The notes below the pieces were generated by a model. The model did no database searches, was not told the origin of the DNA, and saw only the letters and a list, made by a program, of their open reading frames with translations. A DNA stretch of 64,000 nt from NCBI GenBank assembly GCA_028277985.1, contig JANQFG010000003.1, positions 1-64,000 on the forward strand, written 5' to 3'. The number at the start of each line of letters is the position of its first letter. Position 1 is the stretch's first letter. This document shows positions 1-10,470 of the stretch, in pieces. The DNA is from a bacterium (lineage in GTDB: Bacteria; Desulfobacterota; DSWW01). The position numbers were made by a program, and so were the translations under genes.

Positions 1-743
1 AGCCCAATCTGCGGCTCGCCCGCGGCCACCAGCACAGGGAAAAGGACCCTCTGAAGCATCGCCTGGGTGAAGGTTGCACGAAAGACATCCGGAGCAATCT
101 CCTCTCCCTCGAGATATTTCTCCATCAACGCATCGTCCGCTTCGACGACCGCCTCACTCAACTTCTCGTTCATAGAGGCCACATCGTCCGGCGCGCCGTC
201 GGCGGGCTCCGCCACGGCGAAGACCTTGCTGAAAGAGCCTGCAGAACCGTCCGGCAAGAGGGCCGGAATGCATCGGTCTCCGAAATGCTCCTCGATCTCG
301 GCGAGGATCTTTGCGTAGTTCGTGTTCTCCGCGTCGAGCCTCGTGATCGCAAAGCAGCAGGGCAACCCGAGCTTCTCCGCCTCCTGCCAGATCTTGCGCG
401 TGTTCACCTTGACCCCGCTCGTTGCATCCACACAGATCACGGCGCACTCGACGGCGCGAAGCGCGGCGAGCATATCGCCCACGCAGTCCGACGAGCCGGG
501 GACATCGAGGACATTGAACAGGACATCCTTGTAGGAGAAGGACAGGGTCGAGCAGGCGAAGGATTTGCCCCCTTCTCTCTCATCCGGATCAAAATCACTG
601 GCCGTATTCCCTTCCTTGATGGTTCCCATTCGCGTCAGCACGCCCACCTTATGAAGAAAGGCCTCGACGAGCATGGTCTTTCCTGCACCTTCGTGGCCGA
701 CAAGGGCAATGTTCCGGATTTTATCGGTTTCGATACGGGCCAT
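1..743 (-). CDS. Elongation factor G-like GTPase (5' part; C-terminus beyond the window edge)
   Basis: The reading frame starts with ATG at 743 (AAGAGG seven bases upstream) and runs off the left edge, so only about 247 N-terminal residues are present. The P-loop GHEGAGKT and the G3 box DVPG mark a translational GTPase of the EF-G family. The segment around DFDPDE and the sequence after G3 look more like the FusA2/EF-G-like paralogues than canonical EF-G. The G4 box, normally NKxD, reads TRLD within AITRLDAEN. Family members drive ribosome translocation or recycling, and some EF-G-like paralogues have no known role. It is the last visible gene of a minus-strand run and lies 89 bases after the gene upstream. 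Family assignment is firm; which EF-G subtype is not. Confidence 0.85.
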   Translation of the reverse strand, partial: MARIETDKIRNIALVGHEGAGKTMLVEAFLHKVGVLTRMGTIKEGNTASDFDPDEREGGKSFACSTLSFSYKDVLFNVLDVPGSSDCVGDMLAALRAVECAVICVDATSGVKVNTRKIWQEAEKLGLPCCFAITRLDAENTNYAKILAEIEEHFGDRCIPALLPDGSAGSFSKVFAVAEPADGAPDDVASMNEKLSEAVVEADDALMEKYLEGEEIAPDVFRATFTQAMLQRVLFPVLVAAGEPQIG

Positions 744-832
744 GAGAAAACCTCTTCGAACTCGGGTTGAAATGGAAGCTTCGGAGCTACTGCGAATTGC
801 TGGAACTCCAGAAAAATAATCTTATACCTCTA

Positions 833-3286
833 TCACACTGGGGTCTGGCTGTAAAGTTCGTGCCCCACCATTCGCATCCCCAGACAGCCTGCGCAGAAGT
901 ACAGCGCCGCCCCTATCCACAGGCCTCCCGGCAGCCCCATGTGCACCGCCAGGAGCGGCGTGAGCGCGGCAAACAGGACGGATGTCCACCCGTTGATCCC
1001 CCAGCACATGGGAACGTCCCCGGGTCGGATTCTCTTCACCCAGGAGATGGCGGCCGGGAAAGGTATGCCCAGCACAAAACAGACAGGGGCGAGTGCCAGG
1101 AGCGCGACGATCACCCGCGGCAGAAGATGGGCATCCAGAAAGTGTCGAAAGAGGGACATCAACCCGACGGCGTAAAGGACGCCGAATCCGGCGGCGGCGA
1201 AGCAACTCTTCAGTAGAACCCCCTCCTGGACGCCCTTTTCCATCCAGCGGGAACCGGCCAGGCTTCCGAAGGACGAGAAGATCAGGATCACCGCGACAAT
1301 GACGGAGACAGACAGCAGGGGGTTGGACAGGAAGAAGACACATTGCTCTATCCAGAGCATCTCGAAACACATGAACGCGCCGCCCAGGCACCCGAAGAAG
1401 AGAAATCGCTCCATGCGACCTTGAGCCCGCCCCTGCTTTGGTGGATGCGGAGGGTCCACGCCCTTCGCAAAGAGCATGGGGAGGAGCAGGAACGCACCCC
1501 CCAGCAGGAAGACGAGAACAAGGGTCGCCCAGAGTGCGAAATACCCCCATTCTCTGAGAAGTACCCAATCCCTGCCCAGGCGGTTCCACAAAGATGGAAA
1601 AGTCTTCCACTTGAAGAATCGATGGAAATACGGCTTTGTGTCCGTGGCCGAGCCGACGAAGAAGAGATAATCCTCCTTGAACTCCTCTGCCCGGTCACCG
1701 AGCAGGGCCGTGACACCCTCGGAGTAAAAGGGCTGCTCGAGCCGGTGCAGGCGGTTCGCTTCATCCGGGGTCATCCCGGGATAGTAAACGAGGTCAAAGT
1801 TGTTCCGCTCGGAGAAGGAGCGCACGGCCTGGACCTGGCGGGCCGAGAGAGGGGATCGGAAGGCCAGTGTCGTGCATGCGGACCATCCCCGTGTGACAAA
1901 GAGGTAGTCGGAGGCATCCGGGATCCCGTGACTTCGATATACCTCAACAAGGGTCGCGATCAACTTGAAGGTTTCCCGGGGAGGCAGCTGCGCCCAGAAG
2001 GTGAAAGCCAGAACGCCCCGTTCGGCGTGGAGATGCTCGTACAAATCGGTCAGCCCCTCCCGGGTCATGCGGAAGTCCCCCTGAAAGGCATTCGCCCCTG
2101 CAAAGGAGGCTCCGGGCGATCCCAGGCCGTCCATGGCGATCAGGTCGAAACGCTTCCCCTCGTCCCGAAGAAACCGCCGGGCGTCGGAAAGGCGGAATGT
2201 CACCCGTTGAGTCGGGAACCGCTCGCCCGCAAAGCCTGCTATCCAATCCCGGGTCTGTGCGAGAATCACCGGGTTCTCCTCCACGAGCGTGACCTCTCCT
2301 GCTCCATGCCAGAGCGCCTCGAGCACCGAGGCTCCCCCTCCCGCCCCCATGACGAGCACCCGGGGCGTGCGGAGCGTTTCATAGCCCACGGACTGGATCG
2401 TTTTCGAGAAGAAGTCGAGGGGCCCTTCCATCACCTTGTGGGCAGGGATCCGAAGGCCGATCGGGTCTCCGTCCAGAAAGACCATTCTCCCCCCTGGAAT
2501 CTCCCCCCTGTAGTCCAGGCTGAGGCCCGGGAGACTCCGCAGTGCCGGCCCTTCCAGGACGTGAACTGTCCCCCATGGGCTCGTCCTTTCCACGGTCTTC
2601 GTCACGTCCGGGATCGCAAGGGTTCGGGCAAGGGGTTTGTTCGGCGAAATCTGGATGGGCTTCATCAGGAAGAAGCACGTGGACATTCCGGCCGTAACGG
2701 CGACGGCGGCTCGCACGCCGCGCAACCTTCTCCCGTGGACGAGCATAATAAGAGCGCCCGACAGCCCCAGGAGGCTGATCACCAGGAGGCTCGTCCGTAT
2801 TGAGAACACGAGCAGAAAACCCAAGGCGGCCAGGACGCCCAGCCCGGAACCGAAAAGGTTCACGAAATAGACCGGGCCGACACGAAGATCCTCCCCGCAT
2901 AAGAGGATGCCGACCGAGGCGGCCCCCAGCAAGAAGGGAAAGAAGAGCAGGAAGCCGTAGGCAAGCAGGAAGAACCCCTGACGAACGTCCCAGACGATCA
3001 TGAACGGATCCAGCGGCAATTCCTGAAGGCCCCAATAGGCCCAGGGGATACTCCCTGCGTAGAGCAGCACCAACAGCTCGTATCGCTCTCTCCATTGCCG
3101 GCGTACGATATCCCGGAGAAAAGCAAGATAGGTCCCGCTGGCCGCGAAGCCGAGCATGGCAAGAGCAATGACAAGGGAGGCCACATGAGACCATTGCTGG
3201 AAGCTCAGCAGCCGCATCCAGGTGATCTCGAGCGCGAGGAGGGAAATCGATACGCAGAGCAGAGAAAGGTAGATCACGGGGGGCAC
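833..3286 (-). CDS. Polytopic membrane protein with spermidine-synthase-like methyltransferase-fold domain
   Basis: This 817-residue protein has hydrophobic segments over about the first 210 residues and again from about 570 to the end. Between them sits a soluble domain with the nucleotide-binding motif VLVMGAGGGASVLEAL followed by an acidic VEENP strand end, as in spermidine synthases (SpeE family). A DLIAMDGLGS segment stands where that family has its key aspartates. Membrane-anchored SpeE-like proteins are widespread, and aminopropyl transfer has not been shown for most, so the reaction is unknown. The start is GTG with only weak ribosome-binding sequence. The gene lies 33 bases after the exported pcm gene, in the same direction. 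It could make a polyamine or modify another substrate at the membrane. Confidence 0.8.
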   Translation of the reverse strand: MPPVIYLSLLCVSISLLALEITWMRLLSFQQWSHVASLVIALAMLGFAASGTYLAFLRDIVRRQWRERYELLVLLYAGSIPWAYWGLQELPLDPFMIVWDVRQGFFLLAYGFLLFFPFLLGAASVGILLCGEDLRVGPVYFVNLFGSGLGVLAALGFLLVFSIRTSLLVISLLGLSGALIMLVHGRRLRGVRAAVAVTAGMSTCFFLMKPIQISPNKPLARTLAIPDVTKTVERTSPWGTVHVLEGPALRSLPGLSLDYRGEIPGGRMVFLDGDPIGLRIPAHKVMEGPLDFFSKTIQSVGYETLRTPRVLVMGAGGGASVLEALWHGAGEVTLVEENPVILAQTRDWIAGFAGERFPTQRVTFRLSDARRFLRDEGKRFDLIAMDGLGSPGASFAGANAFQGDFRMTREGLTDLYEHLHAERGVLAFTFWAQLPPRETFKLIATLVEVYRSHGIPDASDYLFVTRGWSACTTLAFRSPLSARQVQAVRSFSERNNFDLVYYPGMTPDEANRLHRLEQPFYSEGVTALLGDRAEEFKEDYLFFVGSATDTKPYFHRFFKWKTFPSLWNRLGRDWVLLREWGYFALWATLVLVFLLGGAFLLLPMLFAKGVDPPHPPKQGRAQGRMERFLFFGCLGGAFMCFEMLWIEQCVFFLSNPLLSVSVIVAVILIFSSFGSLAGSRWMEKGVQEGVLLKSCFAAAGFGVLYAVGLMSLFRHFLDAHLLPRVIVALLALAPVCFVLGIPFPAAISWVKRIRPGDVPMCWGINGWTSVLFAALTPLLAVHMGLPGGLWIGAALYFCAGCLGMRMVGHELYSQTPV

Positions 3287-3319
3287 CCGTTCATTCGACT
3301 TTTCAAGTCTTCCTCGGCC

Positions 3320-4063
3320 TCAGTGTCCCCCCAGGAGCGGCACGAACCGAACCGGCAGAACCGCACGAGTGGTGATGGTGCCGTCGTGCTTCTTTCGGAT
3401 GAACATCAGCTGCTGCACCTGGTACGCGCCGCCCACCGGGATACACATCCTGCCGCCCGGCTTGAGCTGCCGCAGCAAGGGCGGTGGAATCTGGTTCGAG
3501 GCAGCCGTCACGATGATCGCATCGAACGGTGCGTGCTCGTTCCATCCGAAATAGCCATCGCCCTGTTTCAACGCGATGTTCCTGTACTCCAGGGCCTTCA
3601 AGAGGGCTCCAGCCTTCCGGGACAGGGCAGGATAGATTTCGATGGTAAACACCCGGTTGACCAGCCCCGAGAGAACCGCGGATTGGTAACCGGATCCGGT
3701 GCCCACCTCGAGAACCCGATCCGAGGGTTTCACCTGCAGCAACTCGGTCATGAGAGCCACGATGTAAGGCTGGGAGATGGTCTGACCCTTCCCGATCGGA
3801 ATCGGGTGATCGTCATACGCCTCGTCCTCGAACTCGCGGGGCACGAAACAATGGCGCGGCACCTTCCCCATGGCCCGCAGCACAGAGTCGTCCTTGATCC
3901 CTCGCTTGCGGATCTGTTCGCGGACCATCTTGTCCCGCTCTGCAGCATACTGCTTCGGGTTGCATCCGCCCGCCTGCCCGGCCCACACCTCCTCCTTCAC
4001 CCACAGGCAGGACGCGAGGAGGATACTGACGAGAAGGGCATGGCGAACCCGGGTCCGATTCAT
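3320..4063 (-). CDS. pcm: Exported protein-L-isoaspartate O-methyltransferase, probable lipoprotein
   Basis: The family uses S-adenosylmethionine to methylate isoaspartyl residues and so repairs damaged proteins. The motif VLEVGTGSGYQSAVL is the SAM-binding loop, and KVPRHCFVP and GQTISQPYIVA are typical of PCMT. The chosen ATG at 4063 has GGAG eight bases upstream and gives a 247-residue protein. It begins with a basic N-terminus, a hydrophobic stretch and LLASC, a lipobox. Upstream in-frame codons would add residues that do not look like coding sequence. The protein is therefore likely lipid-anchored in the periplasm, unlike its cytoplasmic paralogue at 6346-7011. A 150-base gap separates it from enolase, wider than other gaps in this run, so it may have its own promoter. 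Confidence 0.9.
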   Translation of the reverse strand: MNRTRVRHALLVSILLASCLWVKEEVWAGQAGGCNPKQYAAERDKMVREQIRKRGIKDDSVLRAMGKVPRHCFVPREFEDEAYDDHPIPIGKGQTISQPYIVALMTELLQVKPSDRVLEVGTGSGYQSAVLSGLVNRVFTIEIYPALSRKAGALLKALEYRNIALKQGDGYFGWNEHAPFDAIIVTAASNQIPPPLLRQLKPGGRMCIPVGGAYQVQQLMFIRKKHDGTITTRAVLPVRFVPLLGGH

Positions 4064-4213
4064 GATAGATTCTCCACACTCGCCGCTAGGCCCGTTTCGC
4101 GAACGAGCAGGCAGAGATTTCAACACGGTCACCTGCCACTCGCCACTTGCCACCAAGCGAGGCGCATGCGCCATACACCCCGAGCATGAAATCCTGTCAA
4201 AGGTGCGGGCAAA

Positions 4214-6326
<2,113 letters not shown>

Positions 6327-6345
6327 CGGGGTTCCCTTTCTCCTG

Positions 6346-7011
6346 TCAGGAATGCTTCTCGGCCGCCTTCTCCTCCCAGGCAAACGTACCAATCAGGGGG
6401 ACGAAGACGCAGCCGGTTCCCTCTTCCTTGCGGATACTCTTCGTCTCCTTCCTCACGGTACAGAGCGTCTGGTGGTGCGAGCTTCCGATCGGGATCACCA
6501 GTCTTCCGCCGAGGCCCAGCTGCTCCACAAGAGGTTCCGGAATGTCCGGCGCGCCGGCGGTCACGACAATCGCGTCGAAGGGAGCCATTTCGCCCCATCC
6601 TTCCGACCCGTCGCCTACCCGGATGAAAACGTTCTCGTAACCCAGACGACCGAGCAGGCCCTTCGCCCTCTCGGCCAACTCGGGAATCCGCTCGATGGAA
6701 TAGACCTCTCGAGCGAGCTCTGCAAGAATCGCGGTCTGATATCCGGAGCCGGTTCCCACCTCCAAAACACGCTCGTGAGCCTCCGGAACAGCGCTCTCGG
6801 TCATGACAGCTACCATGTAAGGCTGGGATATGGTCTGCCCTTTGCCGATCGAGAGCGGGCTGTCCTCGTAAGCATGCTCGCTCGAGTCCTCGGGAACGAA
6901 CCGATGCCTGGGAACCTTCTCCATGGCAGCGAGGACCCGGGAATTCCGAACCCCTCTCTTTCGAATTTGGCGCTCCACCATCCGATAGCGCTGGCGCTCG
7001 TAACGGGTCAC
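6346..7011 (-). CDS. pcm: Protein-L-isoaspartate O-methyltransferase, cytoplasmic paralogue
   Basis: This 221-residue PCMT carries RVLEVGTGSGYQTAIL (SAM loop), KVPRHRFVPED and GQTISQPYMVAVMTE. The GTG at 7011 has AGGAAGG eight bases upstream and gives a protein beginning VTRYERQRYRMVERQIRKRG, the usual PCMT start. An ATG at 7083 lies inside the archease gene and is less likely. No signal peptide is visible, so it acts in the cytoplasm. It is 13 bases after archease and 19 before the BFN/PDZ gene, clearly one transcription unit. It shares long identical motifs with the exported copy at 3320-4063, so the two are paralogues. Confidence 0.93.
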   Translation of the reverse strand: MTRYERQRYRMVERQIRKRGVRNSRVLAAMEKVPRHRFVPEDSSEHAYEDSPLSIGKGQTISQPYMVAVMTESAVPEAHERVLEVGTGSGYQTAILAELAREVYSIERIPELAERAKGLLGRLGYENVFIRVGDGSEGWGEMAPFDAIVVTAGAPDIPEPLVEQLGLGGRLVIPIGSSHHQTLCTVRKETKSIRKEEGTGCVFVPLIGTFAWEEKAAEKHS

Positions 7012-7024
7012 GCAGCCGGCCTTC

Positions 7025-7486
7025 CTACAGATCCATGACCACTCGGGCAGCGAGGCCCTTTCCAGTCCGAAGGATCTGAACATCGTGGTAGGTCACCGCC
7101 TTGATTTCACGAAGTCCCGACACTTCCTCCGCCGTGAGTGCATGCCATACGCCCCTCACGATGACCTTGCATCGGCCCGTATCTTCTCCGCCCGACCTGG
7201 CGGAGAGTTCATGTAGATAGATACGCTTTCTCTCTACCGTGGCCCGGTAGAGGATTTCCCCGAGGAGCTCTACGAGGGCTTCCTCGGTATCCCTGCAGTT
7301 GATCTCCAGCTCCTCCAGAGGGCCGTCTTCTGTCTGCCTCGCGACTCCCTGAAGTCCAACAAGCACATAGAGCGATTCGATCGCGTTCGCGAGCAGATCC
7401 TGCTCGTCCTTCCCGATGATCTCCACCCTCAGATCAGCGGTATGGTCGAGTTCTCGAAAAGGCTTCTTTCTTCCCGGATCCTTCAT
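7025..7486 (-). CDS. Archease family protein
   Basis: Archease is a small protein that helps the RNA ligase RtcB turn over, by promoting guanylylation of the ligase. The 153-residue product shows the family pattern: an N-terminal FRELDHTADLRVEIIGKD with the conserved DHTAD acidic metal site, and a C-terminal VTYHDVQI plus a final VVMDL. No rtcB gene is visible in the window, so the partner must be elsewhere if this role applies. The gene lies between acyP and pcm with gaps of 19 and 13 bases. Confidence 0.9.
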   Translation of the reverse strand: MKDPGRKKPFRELDHTADLRVEIIGKDEQDLLANAIESLYVLVGLQGVARQTEDGPLEELEINCRDTEEALVELLGEILYRATVERKRIYLHELSARSGGEDTGRCKVIVRGVWHALTAEEVSGLREIKAVTYHDVQILRTGKGLAARVVMDL

Positions 7487-7505
7487 AAAGAGTCCTGTTC
7501 CAGGC

Positions 7506-7790
7506 TCAGTAGGTGATGTCGAAGGGAAGCAGGTCCGTCGCTTCGATCGATTCTTCGACCACCTTCACATCCTGGACCCGAGCATGAGAGGGCCCCTGAT
7601 GGCACCAGGACTCGAAAATCCTGAGGTCGCCGGGATCTCCTTGAGCCAGAACCTCGACACGGCCGTCCGGAAGATTCCGGACCCATCCTTTCAGCCCCAG
7701 CCGGCGAGCCTCATCTCGAGTGTAGACACGAAAACAGACGCCCTGGACCCGACCGGAGATCAACAACCGAATCCGTCTCTCCTGCGCCAC
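7506..7790 (-). CDS. acyP: Acylphosphatase
   Basis: Acylphosphatases hydrolyse acyl phosphates such as acetyl phosphate or 1,3-bisphosphoglycerate. The 94-residue protein has the family length and both catalytic residues: arginine in GRVQGVCFR and asparagine in GWVRNLPDG. The start codon is GTG, preceded by GGAGGAGAGGGGG. It is the first gene of the minus-strand run ending at the window edge. The 340 bases upstream contain no gene. Confidence 0.95.
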   Translation of the reverse strand: MAQERRIRLLISGRVQGVCFRVYTRDEARRLGLKGWVRNLPDGRVEVLAQGDPGDLRIFESWCHQGPSHARVQDVKVVEESIEATDLLPFDITY

Positions 7791-8131
7791 CCCCCTCTCC
7801 TCCCGCGAGGTGAAAGATCAAAGCCGCGAGGTCAAAGGAACCGGCATGGGACCTCCGGAAAGCGAGCCGTTTTCCGTCGCGATCAACCGGACTTGAGCAA
7901 TCCCTTTCCCCGCTTGCCTTCAGCCTTTCACCGTCAGTCCTTGTCGTGTCGATAGGAGTACCACACTTCCCGCGGATTTGCCAAACTGTAAAGGACGCCG
8001 AGCTTGACACCCTTCGAGGTCATGGGGTATCTGAAACCGAAGGATCATGGACGATTTTCACGTCGCTCCTCCCGGCGTCCGGCGGAACGACGACGCGACG
8101 AATCGCTCCCACAACCGAAAAGGGGCTCATC
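7791..8131. other. Intergenic region between divergent acyP and the LolA-like gene
   Basis: No convincing gene is present. Near the acyP end there are two copies of a degenerate motif, GGTGAAAGATCAAAG and GAGGTCAAAGG. A similar CTTTGACCTTTCACC string lies at about 21217-21231, in another intergenic region. The right part holds the promoter at 8004-8033. Confidence 0.4.
8004..8033 (+). promoter_or_regulatory. Sigma70-like promoter for the LolA-like gene
   Basis: A perfect -35 box TTGACA (8004-8009) is followed after 18 bases by TATCTG (8028-8033). Transcription would begin about 90 bases before the TTG start at 8132. The -10 box is weak, so this is a candidate only. Confidence 0.45.
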
Positions 8132-8929
8132 TTGAAAAAGATTCGATTCTCACTCATCGGAGCGCTTGCGATCTGCTGCATCCTGACCTACTCTCCCGCA
8201 TTCCCGGAGGAGACTTCCTCCGAGGGCATGTCCGCAAAAGAGATCGTGCGAAAGGCGCGGGACAAGCAGTTCCCGAAGAACTCGGTGAGTGACCTCACCA
8301 TGGTCTTGAGAAACAAACGGGGTAACGAACGAGTCCGAAAGCTGGAGACCAAAAGAAAAGACTATGGGAACGGAGAGGCGAAGAGCGTTGCTTACTTCCT
8401 TTCGCCCGCCGATGTAAAGGGAACCGCCTTCCTCGTGTGGGAACACGCCGACCAGGCGAACGATGTCTTCATCTATCTCCCGGCCCTGAAGAAGATTCGC
8501 AGGATCGCTTCCGAACAGAAACGCCAGAGCTTCATGGGGAGCGATTTCTCCTATGCGGACATGGAAAACGAGGACGTGGACGACGCGGACCATCGCATCC
8601 TTTCCGAGGAGGCTCTGGACGGGAGGCCCTGCTGGGTGATCGAATCGATTCCGAAGCCTGGGAGCGATTCCGAATACGGCAAGCTCACCTCATGGGTGGA
8701 CAAGGCCGAGTTCATTCCTTACAAGGTGGAGTTCGAGGACAAGAAGGGCAATCCTTTCAAGGTCATGCGAGTCATCCGCACGGGACCGGTGGGCGAGGAG
8801 ATCCTGCCCCTCCACTTCTCGATGGAAAACGTCCAGAAGAATCACAAGACAGAGATCTCCCTCGACAGGATCGAACTCGACCAGGAAATCTCGGACAAGG
8901 AATTCACCCATAGGGCGATCCAGCGTTAG
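8132..8929 (+). CDS. Outer-membrane lipoprotein-sorting-like (LolA-fold) exported protein
   Basis: The start chosen is TTG at 8132, six bases after AGGGG. It yields 265 residues beginning KKIRFSLIGALAICC with a signal peptide ending near SPAFPEE. Longer in-frame starts precede the signal peptide and are unlikely. The mature part (MSAKEIVRKARDKQ, then KRKDYGNGEAKSVAYFLSP, VWEHADQANDVFIYLPALKK, FMGSDFSYADMEN) matches the large LolA-related family annotated as outer membrane lipoprotein-sorting proteins. That family is often found beside RND-type exporters. No exporter gene is adjacent here. The fold carries hydrophobic ligands in the periplasm; its cargo here is unknown. Confidence 0.8.
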   Translation: MKKIRFSLIGALAICCILTYSPAFPEETSSEGMSAKEIVRKARDKQFPKNSVSDLTMVLRNKRGNERVRKLETKRKDYGNGEAKSVAYFLSPADVKGTAFLVWEHADQANDVFIYLPALKKIRRIASEQKRQSFMGSDFSYADMENEDVDDADHRILSEEALDGRPCWVIESIPKPGSDSEYGKLTSWVDKAEFIPYKVEFEDKKGNPFKVMRVIRTGPVGEEILPLHFSMENVQKNHKTEISLDRIELDQEISDKEFTHRAIQR

Positions 8930-8949
8930 GCTGAGGCATCTTGTTCTGC

Positions 8950-8973
8950 ACCCGTGCCCGTGCCCGTACCCGA
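8950..8973 (-). repeat. Partial copy of the CGGGCACG-type intergenic repeat
   Basis: Three near-tandem CCCGTGC units occur 20 bases after the stop codon of the LolA-like gene. They match the distal arm of the composite element described at 54538 and 21111, but the GGGRTCAGGG arm is absent. Confidence 0.5.
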
Positions 8974-9190
8974 GTCCGGAACCAGGATGCTGAGCAGCGT
9001 CCGAACGGACCTCTAGATTCTCCGCGTTGGGCGACCTACATCCCTCGGTGCGATCGTTTGGAGGCCCTATTGGCTCAAGTTCCTGGTTGTCTGCATGCTT
9101 CTGGGCTTCCCTTGCGTTCTCGAACCGGGCACCGGCCTTCGGCCTAGGCACGGGTACGAGAGCCACTGGCCACTGAACGGGGATAGCATT

Positions 9191-9832
9191 GTGGCTCTGG
9201 TCGTAAACGAGATGTTCTTCAGTATCCAGGGGGAGTCCTCCTTCGCAGGGCTGCCCTGCTTCTTCATCCGGCTCACGGGCTGCAACCTCCGCTGCTCCTA
9301 CTGCGACACACGGTATGCCTATGAGGAAGGCAATCGTATGTCGGTCTCGGATGTTCTCGCGGCCCTGCCGCCCGATGATCAAGGCCTGGTGGAGATTACC
9401 GGGGGCGAGCCCCTCCTCCAAGAGGAATGCCCCTCCCTTGTCGAGGGGCTGTTGGCAAGGGGCCACCCCGTGCTGATCGAGACCAACGGAAGCCGGGACA
9501 TCCGATGCCTTCCGGAAGAAGCGGTCTGCATCCTGGATATCAAGTGTCCTGACAGCGGAATGAGCGGGCACATGCTACTGGAAAACCTGCGTTATCTCCG
9601 CCCCCAGGACGAAATCAAATTCGTGGTTCAGAGCCGAAATGACTACCTCTGGGCATGCCGCGTGTTGCGCGACGGTCCAACCCGCCCCCCCGAGAAGGTG
9701 CTCTTCAGCCCGGCTCACGACATCTGCGAACCGAGCGAGCTGGCCGAATGGCTCCTGGCCGACCGTCTCGGAGCGCGAATCCAGCTCCCTCTGCACCGTC
9801 TTCTGTGGCCGGGGGTCGAAAAGGGCAAATAG
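9191..9832 (+). CDS. queE: 7-carboxy-7-deazaguanine synthase (radical SAM)
   Basis: QueE converts carboxytetrahydropterin to 7-carboxy-7-deazaguanine on the queuosine pathway. GTG at 9191, eight bases after GGGGAT, gives 213 residues, the family's normal size. Longer in-frame starts run into the intergenic repeat. The protein begins ALVVNEMFFSIQGESSFAGLPCFFIRLTGCNLRCSYCDT, read here as two short diagnostic pieces: the QGE substrate loop and the CxxxCxxC iron-sulfur triad in GCNLRCSYCDT. The SAM-binding EITGGEPLLQ follows. No queC, queD or queF lies nearby. Confidence 0.92.
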   Translation: MALVVNEMFFSIQGESSFAGLPCFFIRLTGCNLRCSYCDTRYAYEEGNRMSVSDVLAALPPDDQGLVEITGGEPLLQEECPSLVEGLLARGHPVLIETNGSRDIRCLPEEAVCILDIKCPDSGMSGHMLLENLRYLRPQDEIKFVVQSRNDYLWACRVLRDGPTRPPEKVLFSPAHDICEPSELAEWLLADRLGARIQLPLHRLLWPGVEKGK

Positions 9833-9995
9833 TCCGTTTTCGAAGCAAATTTCTCGCCCCGGAAGTTTGACCGAAAACCTAAGGTTCCCTCCCCGGTTTG
9901 CCGATAAAATACGAAAAAGAGAGAAGGCATGGAGGGGCCGGGTGGTTCCCCCCCCTTCAACTCCAATGCGTCCGATAGGGTGATTTGCGGGGAAC

Positions 9996-10436
9996 ATGTC
10001 CAACACCGCGAAAAAGAAGGAGGAAGGTCCCCTCGCAAAGAGGGTTCAAGGCATGGGCCTTCCCGAAAAGATGCGGTTGGCTCAGTCCGGGGACAAGGAG
10101 GCGAGATCGCTGCTGGCCAGAGAGCAGAACAAGCTCATCCTCTCTTCCCTGCTGCAGAATCCGCGTATATCGGATCAGGAGATTCTGAATTTCGCCAAGG
10201 AGAAGACCATTCCGGAGGAGATCTTGACCCTCCTCAGCAAACGGAAGGAGTGGATGAAGAAGTACCCGGTTCGGCTTGCTCTTGCGCAGAACCCGAAAAC
10301 ACCCCTGGCCCTTTCGCTGAGGCTGATTCGAAACTTCCGGGACACGGACCTGCGAAAGATCGCAAAGAGCAAAGATGTTTCCGTTCATGTGGCTGCCGGC
10401 GCAAGAAAGATCCTGATGGTTCGGGGGCTCTTGTAG
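9996..10436 (+). CDS. Small helical-repeat protein of unknown function, next to MglA-like GTPase
   Basis: This 146-residue protein is not recognised at family level. It is almost entirely helical in character: a charged lysine-rich N-terminus, then repeats such as LLQNPRISDQEILNFAKEK and LAQNPKTPLALSLRLIRNF. The recurring xxQNPxxxxxxxL pattern resembles HEAT-like or leucine-rich-variant repeats. It has no signal peptide or membrane segment. It ends 34 bases before the MglA-like GTPase gene in the same direction, so the two are probably cotranscribed and may interact. Confidence 0.7.
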   Translation: MSNTAKKKEEGPLAKRVQGMGLPEKMRLAQSGDKEARSLLAREQNKLILSSLLQNPRISDQEILNFAKEKTIPEEILTLLSKRKEWMKKYPVRLALAQNPKTPLALSLRLIRNFRDTDLRKIAKSKDVSVHVAAGARKILMVRGLL

Positions 10437-10470
10437 CCGAAACGGCAACCCAGGAGGCAACGAGGAATCC

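Noticed and set aside
4161-4172. Perfect 12-base palindrome GGCGCATGCGCC between enolase and pcm
   Set aside because: Too short and without a T-run or loop to call a terminator; a single palindrome in GC-rich DNA can arise by chance.
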